Notes under the pieces: model-generated
Database searches by the model: none
Told to the model about the DNA's origin: nothing
The model's input: the letters and a program-made list of their open reading frames with translations, nothing else
Assembly (NCBI GenBank): GCA_022684035.1
Contig: JAJHSB010000058.1
Span: 1 to 33,098 of the forward strand
Source of the DNA: Candidatus Acetothermia bacterium
GTDB lineage: Bacteria > Bipolaricaulota > Bipolaricaulia > UBA7950
DNA length: 33,098 nucleotides
Direction: 5' to 3'
Shown here: piece by piece, positions 1-9,443 of the stretch
Layout: every line of letters starts with the position of its first letter
Position numbering within the stretch: the first letter of the stretch is position 1
Position numbers and translations under genes: made by a program

Positions 1-34
1 CTTCCATGCTTAAATGCTCATACCTCTTTCCCAT

Positions 35-77
35 AACACTTTAGGATAACCTTTCCTTTCCTGCTTCCTAAAGTGTT
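35..77. repeat. Perfect 12-bp inverted repeat
   Basis: Arms AACACTTTAGGA (35-46) and TCCTAAAGTGTT (66-77) are exact reverse complements around a 19-nt pyrimidine-rich spacer. It could be a hairpin terminator for an upstream gene outside the window, or one end of a small non-autonomous element. There is no strong T-run after either arm. Confidence 0.6.
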
Positions 78-101
78 GCACTTCATTGTTGAACCTGCGA
101 G

Positions 102-158
102 GATAAATAGTTGCGCCCGCAACGAGCGCCTAATACGTCCGTTTGCGATTTCGGCCTA
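102..158 (+). repeat. Dispersed 57-nt repeat, copy 1
   Basis: This 57-nt block is identical to 19844-19900. Weaker similarity continues for about 40 nt (to about 198 here, 19940 there). That stretch includes a small C-rich/G-rich hairpin in both copies: AACCCC/GGGGTT with a TTT loop here, CCC/GGG with a TTC loop in copy 2. The block starts with a GTTGC/GCAAC stem-loop and contains CCCGCAACGAGCGC, the same 14 nt as the conserved 1100-region motif of 16S rRNA, possibly by chance. The copy lies upstream of the S55-like gene. Its function is unknown; a miniature mobile element or structured RNA is possible. Confidence 0.75.
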
Positions 159-352
159 ATGAAGTTTCCTAAACCCCTTTGGGGTTCACAGCCGGCGAAA
201 ACGTTAGATATTAACTAACAATACGTTAAGGTGTATAATCTTAACGTAGGAAAATAAGATTACACCTATCTGGGCCTGCCTGTTATGTTTGCAACGCAGA
301 TAGCGACGCATAGGCAGATAAACCCCGTCTTCTGTTGTCCTGTAGTCGATGC

Positions 353-381
353 TTGACTGATAGGAGGATATCTGCTACTAT
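353..381 (+). promoter_or_regulatory. Sigma-70-type promoter for the S55-like gene
   Basis: TTGACT (353-358) and TACTAT (376-381) are separated by 17 nt, each one mismatch from the housekeeping consensus. A leader of about 60 nt would then precede the ATG at 448, which has a strong AAGGAGG ribosome binding site. Confidence 0.55.
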
Positions 382-447
382 ACTTTTTCTAATTAAAATC
401 TTAGGTGAATAACTTCCCGGTTGGTCTCTGAAAAAGGAGGAGAGAAA

Positions 448-2287
448 ATGAAATTTACATTAGGAGCAATGTTGGCGGTAGTGATCATGGTTGGGGCGCA
501 AGGCCAGGAGATTATGCCCCTCTCCGAGGTAACCCGAGGAATGATCGGAATAGGAAAGACAGTGGTCGCCGGGGATGTGATCTCTCAGTTCACTATAGAG
601 GTAGTAGGGATCATCGACGAACCGGGCGAAGAATGGGATTTCATCGTGGTACGGGCAAGTGGGGGTGCCATCACTGCGGCTGGTGGGGTGGCGATGGGCA
701 TGTCCGGCAGCCCCATCTTTATCGATGGCAAACTGGTGGGAGCGCTTAGCCGGGCTGCAGTCTGGGCTAAATCTCCTACGCCGATCGCTCTAATCACCCC
801 GATTGAGCAGATGCTGAAGTTAGTGGGGACTTTAGAAGGCAATCCCTCTCAGCCTCAGCCGGAGGCGACGCTCCCGGGCGTAAAGATGATCGAGGTCGCC
901 GATCTCACCGGTCTTATTCCCGAAGATCCTCAAGTGATCTACGCCCTCCCGGTGAGACTCCCCTTGGTCGCCACCGGTATCCGTGGTCGGGCACTGGAAC
1001 TGCTGCGCACTGGCGGGAGATTAGGCGGAGAGAACTTCGCTGGATTAGAAAGTATGGGGCTCCGGTTTCTCCCTGTCAGTGGAGGAAGAGTCAGTCCTGG
1101 AGAGGGGAGCCCCCTGCTCCCCGGCGGAGCTGTGGGGGCCGCGCTGATTACCGGCGATGTCACTATTGGAGCCCTGGGCACCCTTACCTGGCGGCGAGAT
1201 GATCTGATACTGGCCTTTGGCCATCCATTCCTCTTCGGCGGCGAGGTCTCCTTACCACTGAGCCGGGCCTCGGTGATAGACAACCATAGAAGCATACGAC
1301 ATTCCCTGGAAACTAGGAGCGTTAGGCGAGACCGTGGGGGCGGTTCTCCAAGATCGCCTGGCAGGAATCGGTGCTCGTCTTCAGACCGTCCCGGATACCA
1401 TTTCTGTGGAGATCGTCGTCCAGGACCTTGATCGTCAACGGGTCCGAGAATTCCAGGTAGAGATCGTTCGTATTCCAGGAGTAACCGACTTTCTCCTTCT
1501 TCTTATGAATCTGTATGCCTTCGAAGCTACTCTCGAGCGGGTGGTAGGCCCGGGTACGATTATCTGGCGCAGTGAATTGGTGGGGGAGGGATTGCCCCGA
1601 CCGCTGATTCAGGAGAATCTCTTTACCTGTCTCTCCGACGTATCTCTTGCGCCGGTCTCTGCCATGGAACAACTTCTACGCGAAGTCCGGCAAAACCCGT
1701 TTGCTAAGGTGGAATTAGAGCAAGTACGGGTTGAGTTTGCAGTCAGTCAGGAGATTCGGGCGATCCAGATTATGAATCTTACTCTGGATCGAGAGTATTA
1801 CTCGCCTGGCGATGTAATCGAGTTCGCGGTGGATCTGCAGATATTCTATGGAGAACTGCAGACCGTAACCGGTCAACTCCAGATCCCAGCAGAGCTTGAC
1901 GCCTTTCAAATCGAAGTGCGGGCCTATGCGGGAGTGCCTTTGGGCTATTTCCCTTCTCCGCGGAGTATGGAGGAATTTGTGGCTGAACTTGAAGGTCGAC
2001 CAACCAATTCCATGCTGGTGATCGAGCTGGTGACTTGGGATATCGAGATGGGGCCTGTCGGCTTGACGCAAGAGGCTGCTCTAAAACAGAGGAAGGAGAA
2101 CGCTTTCGTCTTAGTCTTTGATTTCGAAGCGATGAGCTGGAAAAACCTCGGCAGGGGCTTTGTCAATGGGATGCTGACCTTAGACCGATTTGAGCAGGAG
2201 TTCCCGGGCTTTCATATCTGGGGACAGGCTACAGAATCGGTGACACTTACGCAGGAATTCGACTTTAAGTTGCCTAAAGGCTATTAA
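448..2287 (+). pseudogene. SpoIVB/S55-peptidase-like exported protein, split by one frameshift
   Basis: The start is the ATG at 448, 7 nt after AAGGAGG. The first ~20 residues form a signal peptide. A GMSGSPI motif (Ser86) and a downstream AFGHP motif (His259) match the S55 (SpoIVB) serine-peptidase domain. In Bacillus SpoIVB the His motif precedes the Ser motif, so the order here is reversed. The reading frame breaks near 1276-1280: the first frame ends at 1431, while homologous-looking sequence (KLGALGETVGAVLQDR) continues in the second frame from about 1280 to 2287. Removing one base, for example G1279, joins them into a protein of about 612 residues. The C-terminal part looks like beta-sandwich sequence of unknown role. 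The break may be a sequencing error, a real mutation or a programmed +1 shift. The gene appears monocistronic, with its own promoter and terminator. Peptidase activity is inferred only from the motifs. Confidence 0.75.
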
Positions 2288-2298
2288 ACACAGGAGAG

Positions 2299-2329
2299 CG
2301 CAAGTGGTCGCCTAAGGTGGCCACTTGCG
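2299..2329 (+). terminator. Intrinsic terminator-like hairpin after the S55 gene
   Basis: Arms 2299-2312 and 2316-2329 pair over 14 bp with two G-U wobbles around a TAA loop. It starts 12 nt after the stop codon. The following T-tract is weak, so it may rely on Rho or act mainly as an mRNA 3' stabiliser. Confidence 0.65.
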
Positions 2330-2543
2330 TCAAACTTTGTCCACTCCCAGAAGAATGGACGTGGTTGGTTCTGCGGTGCTTTTTCTTTTTGAAGGGGAAT
2401 CACTATCACCTACATATCGAAACTTTAAGCTATCATCTAAAACGGGGTTTACCCTTCAAAGGTTAATCGCAAATAGAAGCGGGTCGACCACGTTCGTTAA
2501 GGTCGTTTCAAGTCAATACTGGGGCAAAATTTTGGAGGAGAAT

Positions 2544-3329
2544 ATGACCAATCCGATCTTACAGTTGAAAAATGTAACAAAGCGCTTCGGAAGCCTGACG
2601 GCGGTTGATGACCTCTCTCTTACCGTTTTTCCAGGCGAGGTGTTCGGCTTTCTCGGGCCGAACGGCGCCGGTAAGACGACGACGATCAAGATGTGCACCG
2701 GGCTCCTTAGGCCGAACAGCGGCATGGTGAGATTAGGTACGCATGATATTGTCCAGGAACCACTCCTTGCCAAACGTCTCCTCGGTTATGTTCCGGATAA
2801 TCCGTTCCTCTATGATCAGCTTACCGGACGAGAGTTCGTTCGCTTCGTTGCCCGCCTGTACGACCTCGATGGCGGTAGCAGCTCGAGCGTTGTCGAGAAG
2901 AGGATCCAGGAGATGTTCGAACAGTTTGAGATGCCGGAGAAGGCAGACGAGCTGATCAAAAGCTATTCGTTCGGGATGCGCCGCAAAGTCGCCATCGCCG
3001 CGGCGCTGATCCACAATTCGCAGATCGTCTTCTTGGACGAGCCGACCTCAGGCCTCGACCCGAAATCGGCCCGTTGGGTGAAGGACCTCTTCCGCAAACT
3101 GGCCGGAGAAGGGGTGGCGATTTTGATGACCACCCACATCATGGAGATCGCCGAACGGATCTGCGACCGCATCGGAATCATCCATCAGGGTAAGCTCGTT
3201 GCGTTGGGAACACTTGCCGAACTGAGAGAAGAGGCCGGCCGCAGCGACTCCACATTGGAGGATATCTTCCTTCAGATCACCGGGGAATTGGACAGCGAGA
3301 CACTCGATCTTCTCGATGCAAAGAGGTGA
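2544..3329 (+). CDS. ABC exporter ATP-binding protein (CcmA/NatA type)
   Basis: This is a 261-residue nucleotide-binding subunit that would power the membrane protein encoded next to it. Walker A is GPNGAGKTTT, Walker B is IVFLDEP followed by TSGLDP, and the H-loop is in MTTHIMEIAERI. The ABC signature is degenerate (SYSFGMRRK in place of LSGGQ), as is common in ABC-2-type exporters. The start is the ATG at 2544, 6 nt after GGAGGAG; a longer open frame upstream has no ribosome binding site and no domain. The stop is 4 nt before the GTG start of the permease, so the two are co-translated. The exported substrate cannot be told from the sequence. The 256-nt gap before it contains a TTTGAAGGG/CCCTTCAAA inverted repeat (2388-2396, 2452-2460). 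Confidence 0.92.
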   Translation: MTNPILQLKNVTKRFGSLTAVDDLSLTVFPGEVFGFLGPNGAGKTTTIKMCTGLLRPNSGMVRLGTHDIVQEPLLAKRLLGYVPDNPFLYDQLTGREFVRFVARLYDLDGGSSSSVVEKRIQEMFEQFEMPEKADELIKSYSFGMRRKVAIAAALIHNSQIVFLDEPTSGLDPKSARWVKDLFRKLAGEGVAILMTTHIMEIAERICDRIGIIHQGKLVALGTLAELREEAGRSDSTLEDIFLQITGELDSETLDLLDAKR

Positions 3330-3333
3330 TGCC

Positions 3334-5004
3334 GTGACGACATTCTTCGTGCTGCTGGCCAATGAATGGTTGATCTTCAAGAACACCTATTTCCGGACGA
3401 GGCGGCGGACTCTGCTGACCCTCGGTCTATTGCTGCTCGCATTGGGGGCAATGACGGGAATAACGCTGGGCGCCGTCGGCGTGTTGCGCGCGGCGTTCGC
3501 GGCCTTCGGGGGGATGGTGGAGATAGTCCTACCACTCGTACTGAACGGTCTGTTCCTTTGGCTGATGATGGCTGCATTTTCATCTGGAGTTCAGGTGGTG
3601 CTGCCGCGGTTTTACAGGAGCCCCGACCTAAACCTGCTCATCTCGCTCCCTGTGTCAGCGCAAGCCCTCTTTGCCGCCCGGTTCTTGTTCACCATGTTGT
3701 ACATTCCCCGGGCTCAGCTCTTCCTCATTCTGCCAATATTGATCGCTGCCGGCATCGTTGCCGAGGCGCAGATCGCGTTTTATGCCCTTGTTTTACCGGT
3801 ATTCTTCCTGGTCTGCGCCGTTCCAGCCGCGTTGTCGATCGCGCTGATAATCGCGCTGGTACGTTGGTTCTCGCCGAAACGGATCATGATAGCCGGCGGA
3901 ATCCTGGGGATGCTATCCTGGTTATTTTTCTTCGTTCTGTGGGGCGGTGAGGGAGATGGGCTAATCCGTATCTTAACGCTTCTTGAGGCAGCTCCGCTGT
4001 GGCTGCTACGGCTTTTCCCGCCTGGAATGGCGGCTGAGTCTTCCACTGCCGCTGCATTAGGAGATTTTGCGGGGATGATCCTCCCTACCGCCAAACTGCT
4101 CGCACTCGGGGCGATCATCACCGTCGGTTCGCTCTTTCTTATTCAGCGGCTCTACCACCGCGGGTTTGCCCGTCTGCAAGAGATCGCGCCGCGAAAGAAG
4201 CAAACCGCTGCCAAACCGGTTCTTGCGATCTCGCCAAAACGCCGCATTCCTTTCTTGGGACGATGGAGCAATCTCGTCGTCGTTCAATGGCAGCAAGGGC
4301 TGCGCAATCACGAAGCAGCACTGACTGCGCTTCTCTTTTTGCTAATGCTCATTGGGTATGTCATTACCATGGCGCTGTTCGAGCTGCCGCTCGGGCCACT
4401 GGGAAGCGATCTGATTCTCTTTGGCCATATTGGAGTGATAGTCTTCCTCAGCAATACGGCTGTCGGTATATTCTTATTCCCTGCATCAATCACTACGGTG
4501 GAGGCCAACCCGCGGATTATCAAAGAGCGCTATTGGCTGCATAAAGTGGCGCCGCTCAGTGGACACGCCTTGTTCTGGAGCGAGTGGCTCGCTAATTTTC
4601 TGCCGTCGGTTATTTTGGGAATCATCGCCCTTGCCGCGCTCAACATCGCCGTTGGCAATGGACTATGGATCAGTCTCGTTTCACTACTCGTCCTCGGCGC
4701 GCTGACAGTAGGTACGCACGCTCTCGATCATGGAAGCACTCCCTATGTACTAAATATGGATCTGCAGAAGCGAGAGACGGTCTTTAGCTTGATGCTCTTT
4801 ATTATTTTTTATCTGCTCGTGCTGGGACCGCTTACGATCGGGCAAGGAGGATATGCTCTTCTTGAACCGCTGCGGTTTATGGGGTATCTACCGCAATGGG
4901 CCTTGTATGCTGCAACAACGGCCTTCTCCATGGTGGTCGTCATTCTGACGATCTATTTATCAGCAAAATTAGGAGTAAACCATTGGGAAAAGATGGAGAT
5001 GTGA
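3334..5004 (+). CDS. ABC-2-type exporter permease
   Basis: A protein of about 556 residues with roughly a dozen hydrophobic segments spread over its length, in two halves separated by a basic cytoplasmic stretch (about residues 285-310). This matches the large integral permeases that pair with NatA/CcmA-type ATPases. The GTG at 3334 is chosen because AGAGG lies 7 nt upstream and the preceding gene stops at 3329; an in-frame ATG at 3316 would overlap that gene and lacks a site. It should form a two-gene exporter with the upstream ATPase. No substrate-defining motif is visible. Confidence 0.85.
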   Translation: MTTFFVLLANEWLIFKNTYFRTRRRTLLTLGLLLLALGAMTGITLGAVGVLRAAFAAFGGMVEIVLPLVLNGLFLWLMMAAFSSGVQVVLPRFYRSPDLNLLISLPVSAQALFAARFLFTMLYIPRAQLFLILPILIAAGIVAEAQIAFYALVLPVFFLVCAVPAALSIALIIALVRWFSPKRIMIAGGILGMLSWLFFFVLWGGEGDGLIRILTLLEAAPLWLLRLFPPGMAAESSTAAALGDFAGMILPTAKLLALGAIITVGSLFLIQRLYHRGFARLQEIAPRKKQTAAKPVLAISPKRRIPFLGRWSNLVVVQWQQGLRNHEAALTALLFLLMLIGYVITMALFELPLGPLGSDLILFGHIGVIVFLSNTAVGIFLFPASITTVEANPRIIKERYWLHKVAPLSGHALFWSEWLANFLPSVILGIIALAALNIAVGNGLWISLVSLLVLGALTVGTHALDHGSTPYVLNMDLQKRETVFSLMLFIIFYLLVLGPLTIGQGGYALLEPLRFMGYLPQWALYAATTAFSMVVVILTIYLSAKLGVNHWEKMEM

Positions 5005-5022
5005 AAATCAAGGTGAAACGCA

Positions 5023-5045
5023 GGATTAGGGATTAGGGGATTAAG
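5023..5045 (+). repeat. Three tandem heptamers (GGATTAG type)
   Basis: GGATTAG is repeated twice and followed by a slightly altered third unit, in the gap after the exporter genes. It belongs to the 7-nt-word repeats seen at 22553-22702, 23517-23634 and 27832-28022. It is too short here to form a hairpin by itself. Confidence 0.5.
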
Positions 5046-5106
5046 AGGAGAAGGATTTACGGAGATATGGATCTCTTCGTGTCAATAACTTCCAACGGAG
5101 AATATC

Positions 5107-5712
5107 ATGAATATAATAACTCATTGTCTTTGGTGTAAAGAACGAAAAGGCCGCCGCCGTTGTCCGACGTTGGCTGGACCGATCTGCTCCCGCTGTTGCG
5201 GCGAGAATCGTCTGCTCCGCTTCGATTGTCTCTCTAATTGTGCGTTCCTGGTGCACCACGAGGAATTACAGCAGGAAAGAGAATGTCAACGCTATCAAGC
5301 AGAATGGAGCAAAGTCAATCGGACAGAGAAAGACGATACAATTCATCAGAGTTGCTTTTACATCACTTATTTGTTATATCAAGCGAGTAAAGAGATAAGA
5401 AGATTAACCGACGACGATGTTATCAATACGGTAGAGTTTCTCATTACCCAGGTTAGTCCGATAATCATTATCGCACGTGTACCATCGCAATTGAGTAAGC
5501 TGTTGTGGAATAAGCTCGCCTCCGCGCTGGAAAGAGGTGAGATTCGGCGCGATGAACTCATAGAAGCACTTAACCGTATCCAGAAGATTGTCACAGCGAT
5601 GAAGAATGATAAAAACAGACGCGCCTTTCTCCAGGGGATGATCACTTTTTATGATAAAACGCTTCCTGCTGCGGAAAAGACCCCTTCTAGTCTGATCTTT
5701 ACACCTAACTGA
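5107..5712 (+). CDS. Small protein with N-terminal Cys cluster, function unknown
   Basis: A 201-residue protein that I do not recognise. The first 45 residues carry eight cysteines (C7, C10, C19, C27, C30, C31, C41, C45), including two CxxC pairs, which suggests a zinc-binding treble-clef or HIT-like finger. The rest is mainly alpha-helical, charged and without membrane segments, with a helix-rich region at about 75-190. A GGAG site lies 9 nt before the ATG. It sits alone between the ABC exporter and the EamA transporter, with about 100 and 170 nt of spacing. The role is unknown; metal-dependent protein or nucleic-acid binding is only a guess. Confidence 0.7.
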   Translation: MNIITHCLWCKERKGRRRCPTLAGPICSRCCGENRLLRFDCLSNCAFLVHHEELQQERECQRYQAEWSKVNRTEKDDTIHQSCFYITYLLYQASKEIRRLTDDDVINTVEFLITQVSPIIIIARVPSQLSKLLWNKLASALERGEIRRDELIEALNRIQKIVTAMKNDKNRRAFLQGMITFYDKTLPAAEKTPSSLIFTPN

Positions 5713-5885
5713 TGACAAAATTCCGGTTCGGTGGCGGAGTGAAAGATCTCCACTGATTGTGACAGCAGCTTACTGCAGCGTAAATTGGGGTTAAAGCTCG
5801 TTTCGATCAATGACTGTTAACCAGGTTAGGGTTACATTTCCGACAAGTTGGACGTGGATTCAATGAAGAGAAGAAGGACTACATA

Positions 5886-6785
5886 ATGCGTCTATTTGCA
5901 GCTTTGGCTCTATTGTCGATCACCGTAATTTGGGGATGGACATTTGTTGTCGTACGTGAGGCATTGGCCTTTGTTGGCCCTCTGACCTTTATTGCCGGAC
6001 GGTTCGTTCTCGCCTCATTTATCTTAGTGTTGCTATTTTACCGCGTTATTCCGAAAATCAACCGCCGTACTCTGTTGCGGGGAATATTGATCGGATTAAG
6101 CCTATTTGGTGGTTATCTTTTTCAAACTTGGGGGCTTGTCTACACTACCGCGACTAAGAGCGGCCTTATCACTGGACTGTACGTTATTATCGTTCCGCTT
6201 ATTGCCTTCTTTTTTCTCCACGAACGGATACGCCGTATCGTTTGGCTGGGAGTCGGTGTGGCTCTGCTTGGGTTAATCCTTCTGCTGTTAGGAGCAGGCG
6301 GCGTGGAGTCGCCCGCGCTCAATATCGGTGATCTTTTAACTCTTATTTGCGCTCTCTGCTTCGCGTTGCATATCATCCTTATTGATCGCTTCATCAAAGA
6401 TGACGATTATCGTGGAATACTGCTGGTTCAAGTGGTGGTAGTAATGGCGCTTGGTCTGCTCGGGGCCGGAACAATAGAAGTCCTTCCCACTTATTTTCCT
6501 GCACAGTTAATCGAAGCTCTCTTAATCACTGGCTTGCTGGCGACTGCACTTGCGTTCTATGTCTTAAATCGGTTCCAAGCCTACTCAACCTCTACTTATA
6601 CAGCTATCATACTAACGATGGAGCCGGTCTTTGCTGTGCTCTTTGGCTTCTTACTACTCAACGAGATGCTGTCAGTGGTGCAAGGGATTGGCGGACTCTT
6701 TATTCTCTTCGGAATGATTATCCCACGATTGAAAAAGCAGCATAATGGCGATACTAAGCAAAATCCGTTGCAAAAAGCATCATAA
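5886..6785 (+). CDS. EamA/DMT-superfamily transporter
   Basis: A 299-residue membrane protein with about ten hydrophobic helices in two repeated EamA halves (roughly residues 5-140 and 150-285). Typical DMT features include an early ITVIWGWTFVVVREAL helix and the LTMEPVFAVLFGFLLLNE motif in the second half. Family members export or import small metabolites such as amino acids, purines or sugars; the substrate cannot be predicted here. An AAGAAGGA site precedes the ATG. It ends 21 nt before valS on the same strand and may be the first gene of that operon. Confidence 0.9.
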   Translation: MRLFAALALLSITVIWGWTFVVVREALAFVGPLTFIAGRFVLASFILVLLFYRVIPKINRRTLLRGILIGLSLFGGYLFQTWGLVYTTATKSGLITGLYVIIVPLIAFFFLHERIRRIVWLGVGVALLGLILLLLGAGGVESPALNIGDLLTLICALCFALHIILIDRFIKDDDYRGILLVQVVVVMALGLLGAGTIEVLPTYFPAQLIEALLITGLLATALAFYVLNRFQAYSTSTYTAIILTMEPVFAVLFGFLLLNEMLSVVQGIGGLFILFGMIIPRLKKQHNGDTKQNPLQKAS

Positions 6786-6806
6786 TTAGCTATCATTCAG
6801 CCTAAT

Positions 6807-9443
6807 ATGGAAAGTAAAATGGAACTTCCGAAGCGCTACGATCCGACTGAAGTAGAGGACAAAATCTATTCGTTCTGGGAAGAGCAGGCTCTCTTTGACG
6901 CTGATATCGACTGGGACAAAGAACCGTTTACAATGGTTATCCCGCCGCCGAACATTACTTCGGTAATGCATATCGGAAATGCACTTATATACACTCTGCA
7001 CGATGTACTTATTCGGTACAAGCGGATGGATGGCTATGTTGCCTGTTGGTTCCCAGGGATGGACCATGCTGGAATAGCAACACAGAACGTGGTAGAGCGA
7101 AGACTGGCCACAGAGAATTGCACTCGCCATGATCTCGGCCGCGAGAAGTTCGTCGAACGAGTTTGGGAGTGGAAGAGAGAGTATGGTGGACAGATTCAGC
7201 GGCAGATGAAAGCACTCGGCACCTCACCTGATTGGCGGCGTGAACGGTTCACGCTCGACGACGATCTCTCCATGGCGGTCTGCGCAGCATTCGTCAGGCT
7301 CTATAATGAGGGCTACATCTACCGGGATAAGCGACTGATCAATTGGTGTCCACGATGTCAGACCGCCATCTCCGATATCGAAGTAATCCATCATGAGATT
7401 GATGGCAATCTTTACTATATTCGGTATGCATTACAAAATTCTGCCGATTATATTACGATCACCACCACCCGGCCGGAGACGATGCTCGGAGATAGTGCTA
7501 TTGCAGTTAATCCGTATGATCAACAAAAAAAATCATTGTTGGGGAAGATAGCGATTCTACCCATATTAGAACGGGAACTTCCGATTGTCGATGCGGTGGA
7601 GGTCGATCCAAAATTCGGCACCGGCATACTAAAAATCACTCCGGCCCATGATCCACTCGACTTTGAAATCGGTAAACGGCATAACCTACCGCAGATAAAT
7701 ATCTTCACCAATGATGCCAATCTAAATGAGAATGCCGGTCCGTATGCCGGTCTCGACCGTTATGCCGCTCGCAAGCAGATCGTTGTTGATCTGAAAGCGT
7801 GCGGTCGAATAGAGAAGATCATCCCCTATCGCCATGCTATCGGTCATTGCCAACGGTGTGACACACTAATCGAGCCACTTATCTCTATGCAATGGTTCGT
7901 TGCAATGGCCGATCTCGCTGCACCAGCGATCGAGGTGGTCCGTACTGATACGATCAAATTCATTCCCTCACGTTGGAAAAGCCTCTACTTTGACTGGTTA
8001 GAGAAGATCAAAGACTGGTGTATCTCACGACAACTATGGTGGGGACACCGGATTCCAGCTTGGTACTGTGCTGATTGTAAAGAGATCACGGTGGCGATTG
8101 CGCCTCCGCAAAGGTGCAGTGCTTGTCAGAGCAGTAAGATTGAGCAAGAGACCGATGTACTCGACACTTGGTTTAGTTCAGCTCTGTGGCCTATCTCAGT
8201 GATGGGATGGCCGCAGCAGACAGAGGAGCTCAAATATTTTTATCCTACTTCACTCTTGATTACTGGTTTTGATATCATCTTCTTCTGGGTTGCACGGATG
8301 ATTATGATGGGGCTCTATTTTCAAGGTATTATTCCCTTCAAAGAGGTTTACTTTACACCGCTCGTTGAGGATGAACATGGAGTCAAGATGAGTTCCTCAC
8401 GCGGCAATATCATTGATCCATTGGAGATCAAAGAGCGCTATGGCATGGATGCATTGCGATTTTCGCTTACTCAAGCCTCTTCGAAAGGGCGGGGTATACG
8501 CATTGCGATGCGAGATATCGAAGCGAGCCGCAACTTTTTGAACAAGGTCTGGAATATGGCACGCTTCATTCTCCTTGAAATAGGCGATGACAGGCCGAAT
8601 GAATTGCCGCAATTAGTCGAGATCGAAGATCGATGGATCATCTCGCAGTTGGCTAAGACGACCGAGTTGGTACGTAACTATTTTGCATCTTACAGTTTTA
8701 ACCAAGCTGCTGATACCATCTATGACTTTGTTTGGCATCAATGCTGCGATTGGTACCTGGAGATAGTGAAGCAGCGTCTTAACGAAGCAGATAATAAAGA
8801 TGCTGTAGCGGTCATCTACTACCTGTTGCAGGAGATATTAAAACTGCTCCATCCATTTGTCCCGTTCATTACCGAGGAGATATGGCAACGGATCAATAAT
8901 CGACGATCACCGATCGCCATTGCACACTTTCCCTGTGCTGATCATAACCAGATCGATCGAGAAGCAGAGAAGCTGGTCGAGCTCTTTCAACGGATGGTCA
9001 CAGCAGTGAGAAGAGTACGTGCCGAGCTGCGTATCCCGCAGCAGGCGTTGATTCAGGTTCTCATCAGCACAGAAAATAAAATGATCAACACGATGATGGA
9101 AAAAAAGAGCAGAGTCTTTTCCGCATTGGTCGGTGCCGATTACGTAAAGATCGACCAGAGAATCACACCCCCGGCCAACGCAGCCAAACAGATTGTGGAT
9201 GAAGCTGAGATCTTTATCCCTTTGACCGGGTTGATCGATATAACAAAGGAGAGAGCGCGCCTGGAGGGCGTACTGACAAAGATTTCTAAAGAACTCTATG
9301 CTTTGCAGAAACGCCTTAATAATCAGGCTTTCCGCGTCAACGCACCGGCCGAAATTATCGCCAAAGAAGAGAGTAGAGCAGCAGAATATACGGCGATGGA
9401 AGCTCAATTACAAGCATACATAGTCGCACTCAAGGAGAAATAG
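6807..9443 (+). CDS. valS: Valyl-tRNA synthetase
   Basis: This enzyme charges tRNA-Val with valine in the cytosol. At 878 residues it has the full class I layout: PPPNITSVMHIGNAL carries the HIGH-type motif, GMDHAGIATQ is the ValRS-specific segment, an editing (CP1) domain with TTTRPETMLGDSA follows, then ISRQLWWGHRIPAWYC. The second signature reads KMSSS, not KMSKS. An anticodon-binding domain and a C-terminal coiled coil (about 810-875) complete it. ATG 6807 or ATG 6819 could be the start; GGAAAG lies just before the second. It abuts folC with no gap, the usual bacterial order. No T-box leader is visible upstream. Confidence 0.97.
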   Translation: MESKMELPKRYDPTEVEDKIYSFWEEQALFDADIDWDKEPFTMVIPPPNITSVMHIGNALIYTLHDVLIRYKRMDGYVACWFPGMDHAGIATQNVVERRLATENCTRHDLGREKFVERVWEWKREYGGQIQRQMKALGTSPDWRRERFTLDDDLSMAVCAAFVRLYNEGYIYRDKRLINWCPRCQTAISDIEVIHHEIDGNLYYIRYALQNSADYITITTTRPETMLGDSAIAVNPYDQQKKSLLGKIAILPILERELPIVDAVEVDPKFGTGILKITPAHDPLDFEIGKRHNLPQINIFTNDANLNENAGPYAGLDRYAARKQIVVDLKACGRIEKIIPYRHAIGHCQRCDTLIEPLISMQWFVAMADLAAPAIEVVRTDTIKFIPSRWKSLYFDWLEKIKDWCISRQLWWGHRIPAWYCADCKEITVAIAPPQRCSACQSSKIEQETDVLDTWFSSALWPISVMGWPQQTEELKYFYPTSLLITGFDIIFFWVARMIMMGLYFQGIIPFKEVYFTPLVEDEHGVKMSSSRGNIIDPLEIKERYGMDALRFSLTQASSKGRGIRIAMRDIEASRNFLNKVWNMARFILLEIGDDRPNELPQLVEIEDRWIISQLAKTTELVRNYFASYSFNQAADTIYDFVWHQCCDWYLEIVKQRLNEADNKDAVAVIYYLLQEILKLLHPFVPFITEEIWQRINNRRSPIAIAHFPCADHNQIDREAEKLVELFQRMVTAVRRVRAELRIPQQALIQVLISTENKMINTMMEKKSRVFSALVGADYVKIDQRITPPANAAKQIVDEAEIFIPLTGLIDITKERARLEGVLTKISKELYALQKRLNNQAFRVNAPAEIIAKEESRAAEYTAMEAQLQAYIVALKEK

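Larger units (their letters stand above)
1..447. other. Non-coding region with inverted repeats before the S55 gene
   Basis: I see no convincing gene here. The region holds a perfect 12-bp inverted repeat (arms 35-46 and 66-77, 19-nt spacer), copy 1 of a dispersed repeat (102-158), a hairpin with arms ACGTTAAG/CTTAACGT near 223-247, and a promoter-like pair at 353-381. The first hairpin could end a gene lying to the left of the window, but no clear T-tract follows it. The density of inverted repeats is high for a plain leader, so part of this may be mobile or structured-RNA sequence. Confidence 0.6.

Noticed and set aside
111-125. 16S rRNA fragment
   Set aside because: Only 14 nt match the 16S 1100 region. 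The flanking sequence does not, so it is reported only as a feature of the repeat.
2325-2543. N-terminal extension of the ABC ATPase
   Set aside because: The extra 73 residues have no domain character, begin in the terminator hairpin, and an excellent ribosome site sits at 2534-2540.
6786-6806. T-box riboswitch before valS
   Set aside because: The gap is only 21 nt, and no T-box motif or specifier stem is visible there or in the gap before the EamA gene.
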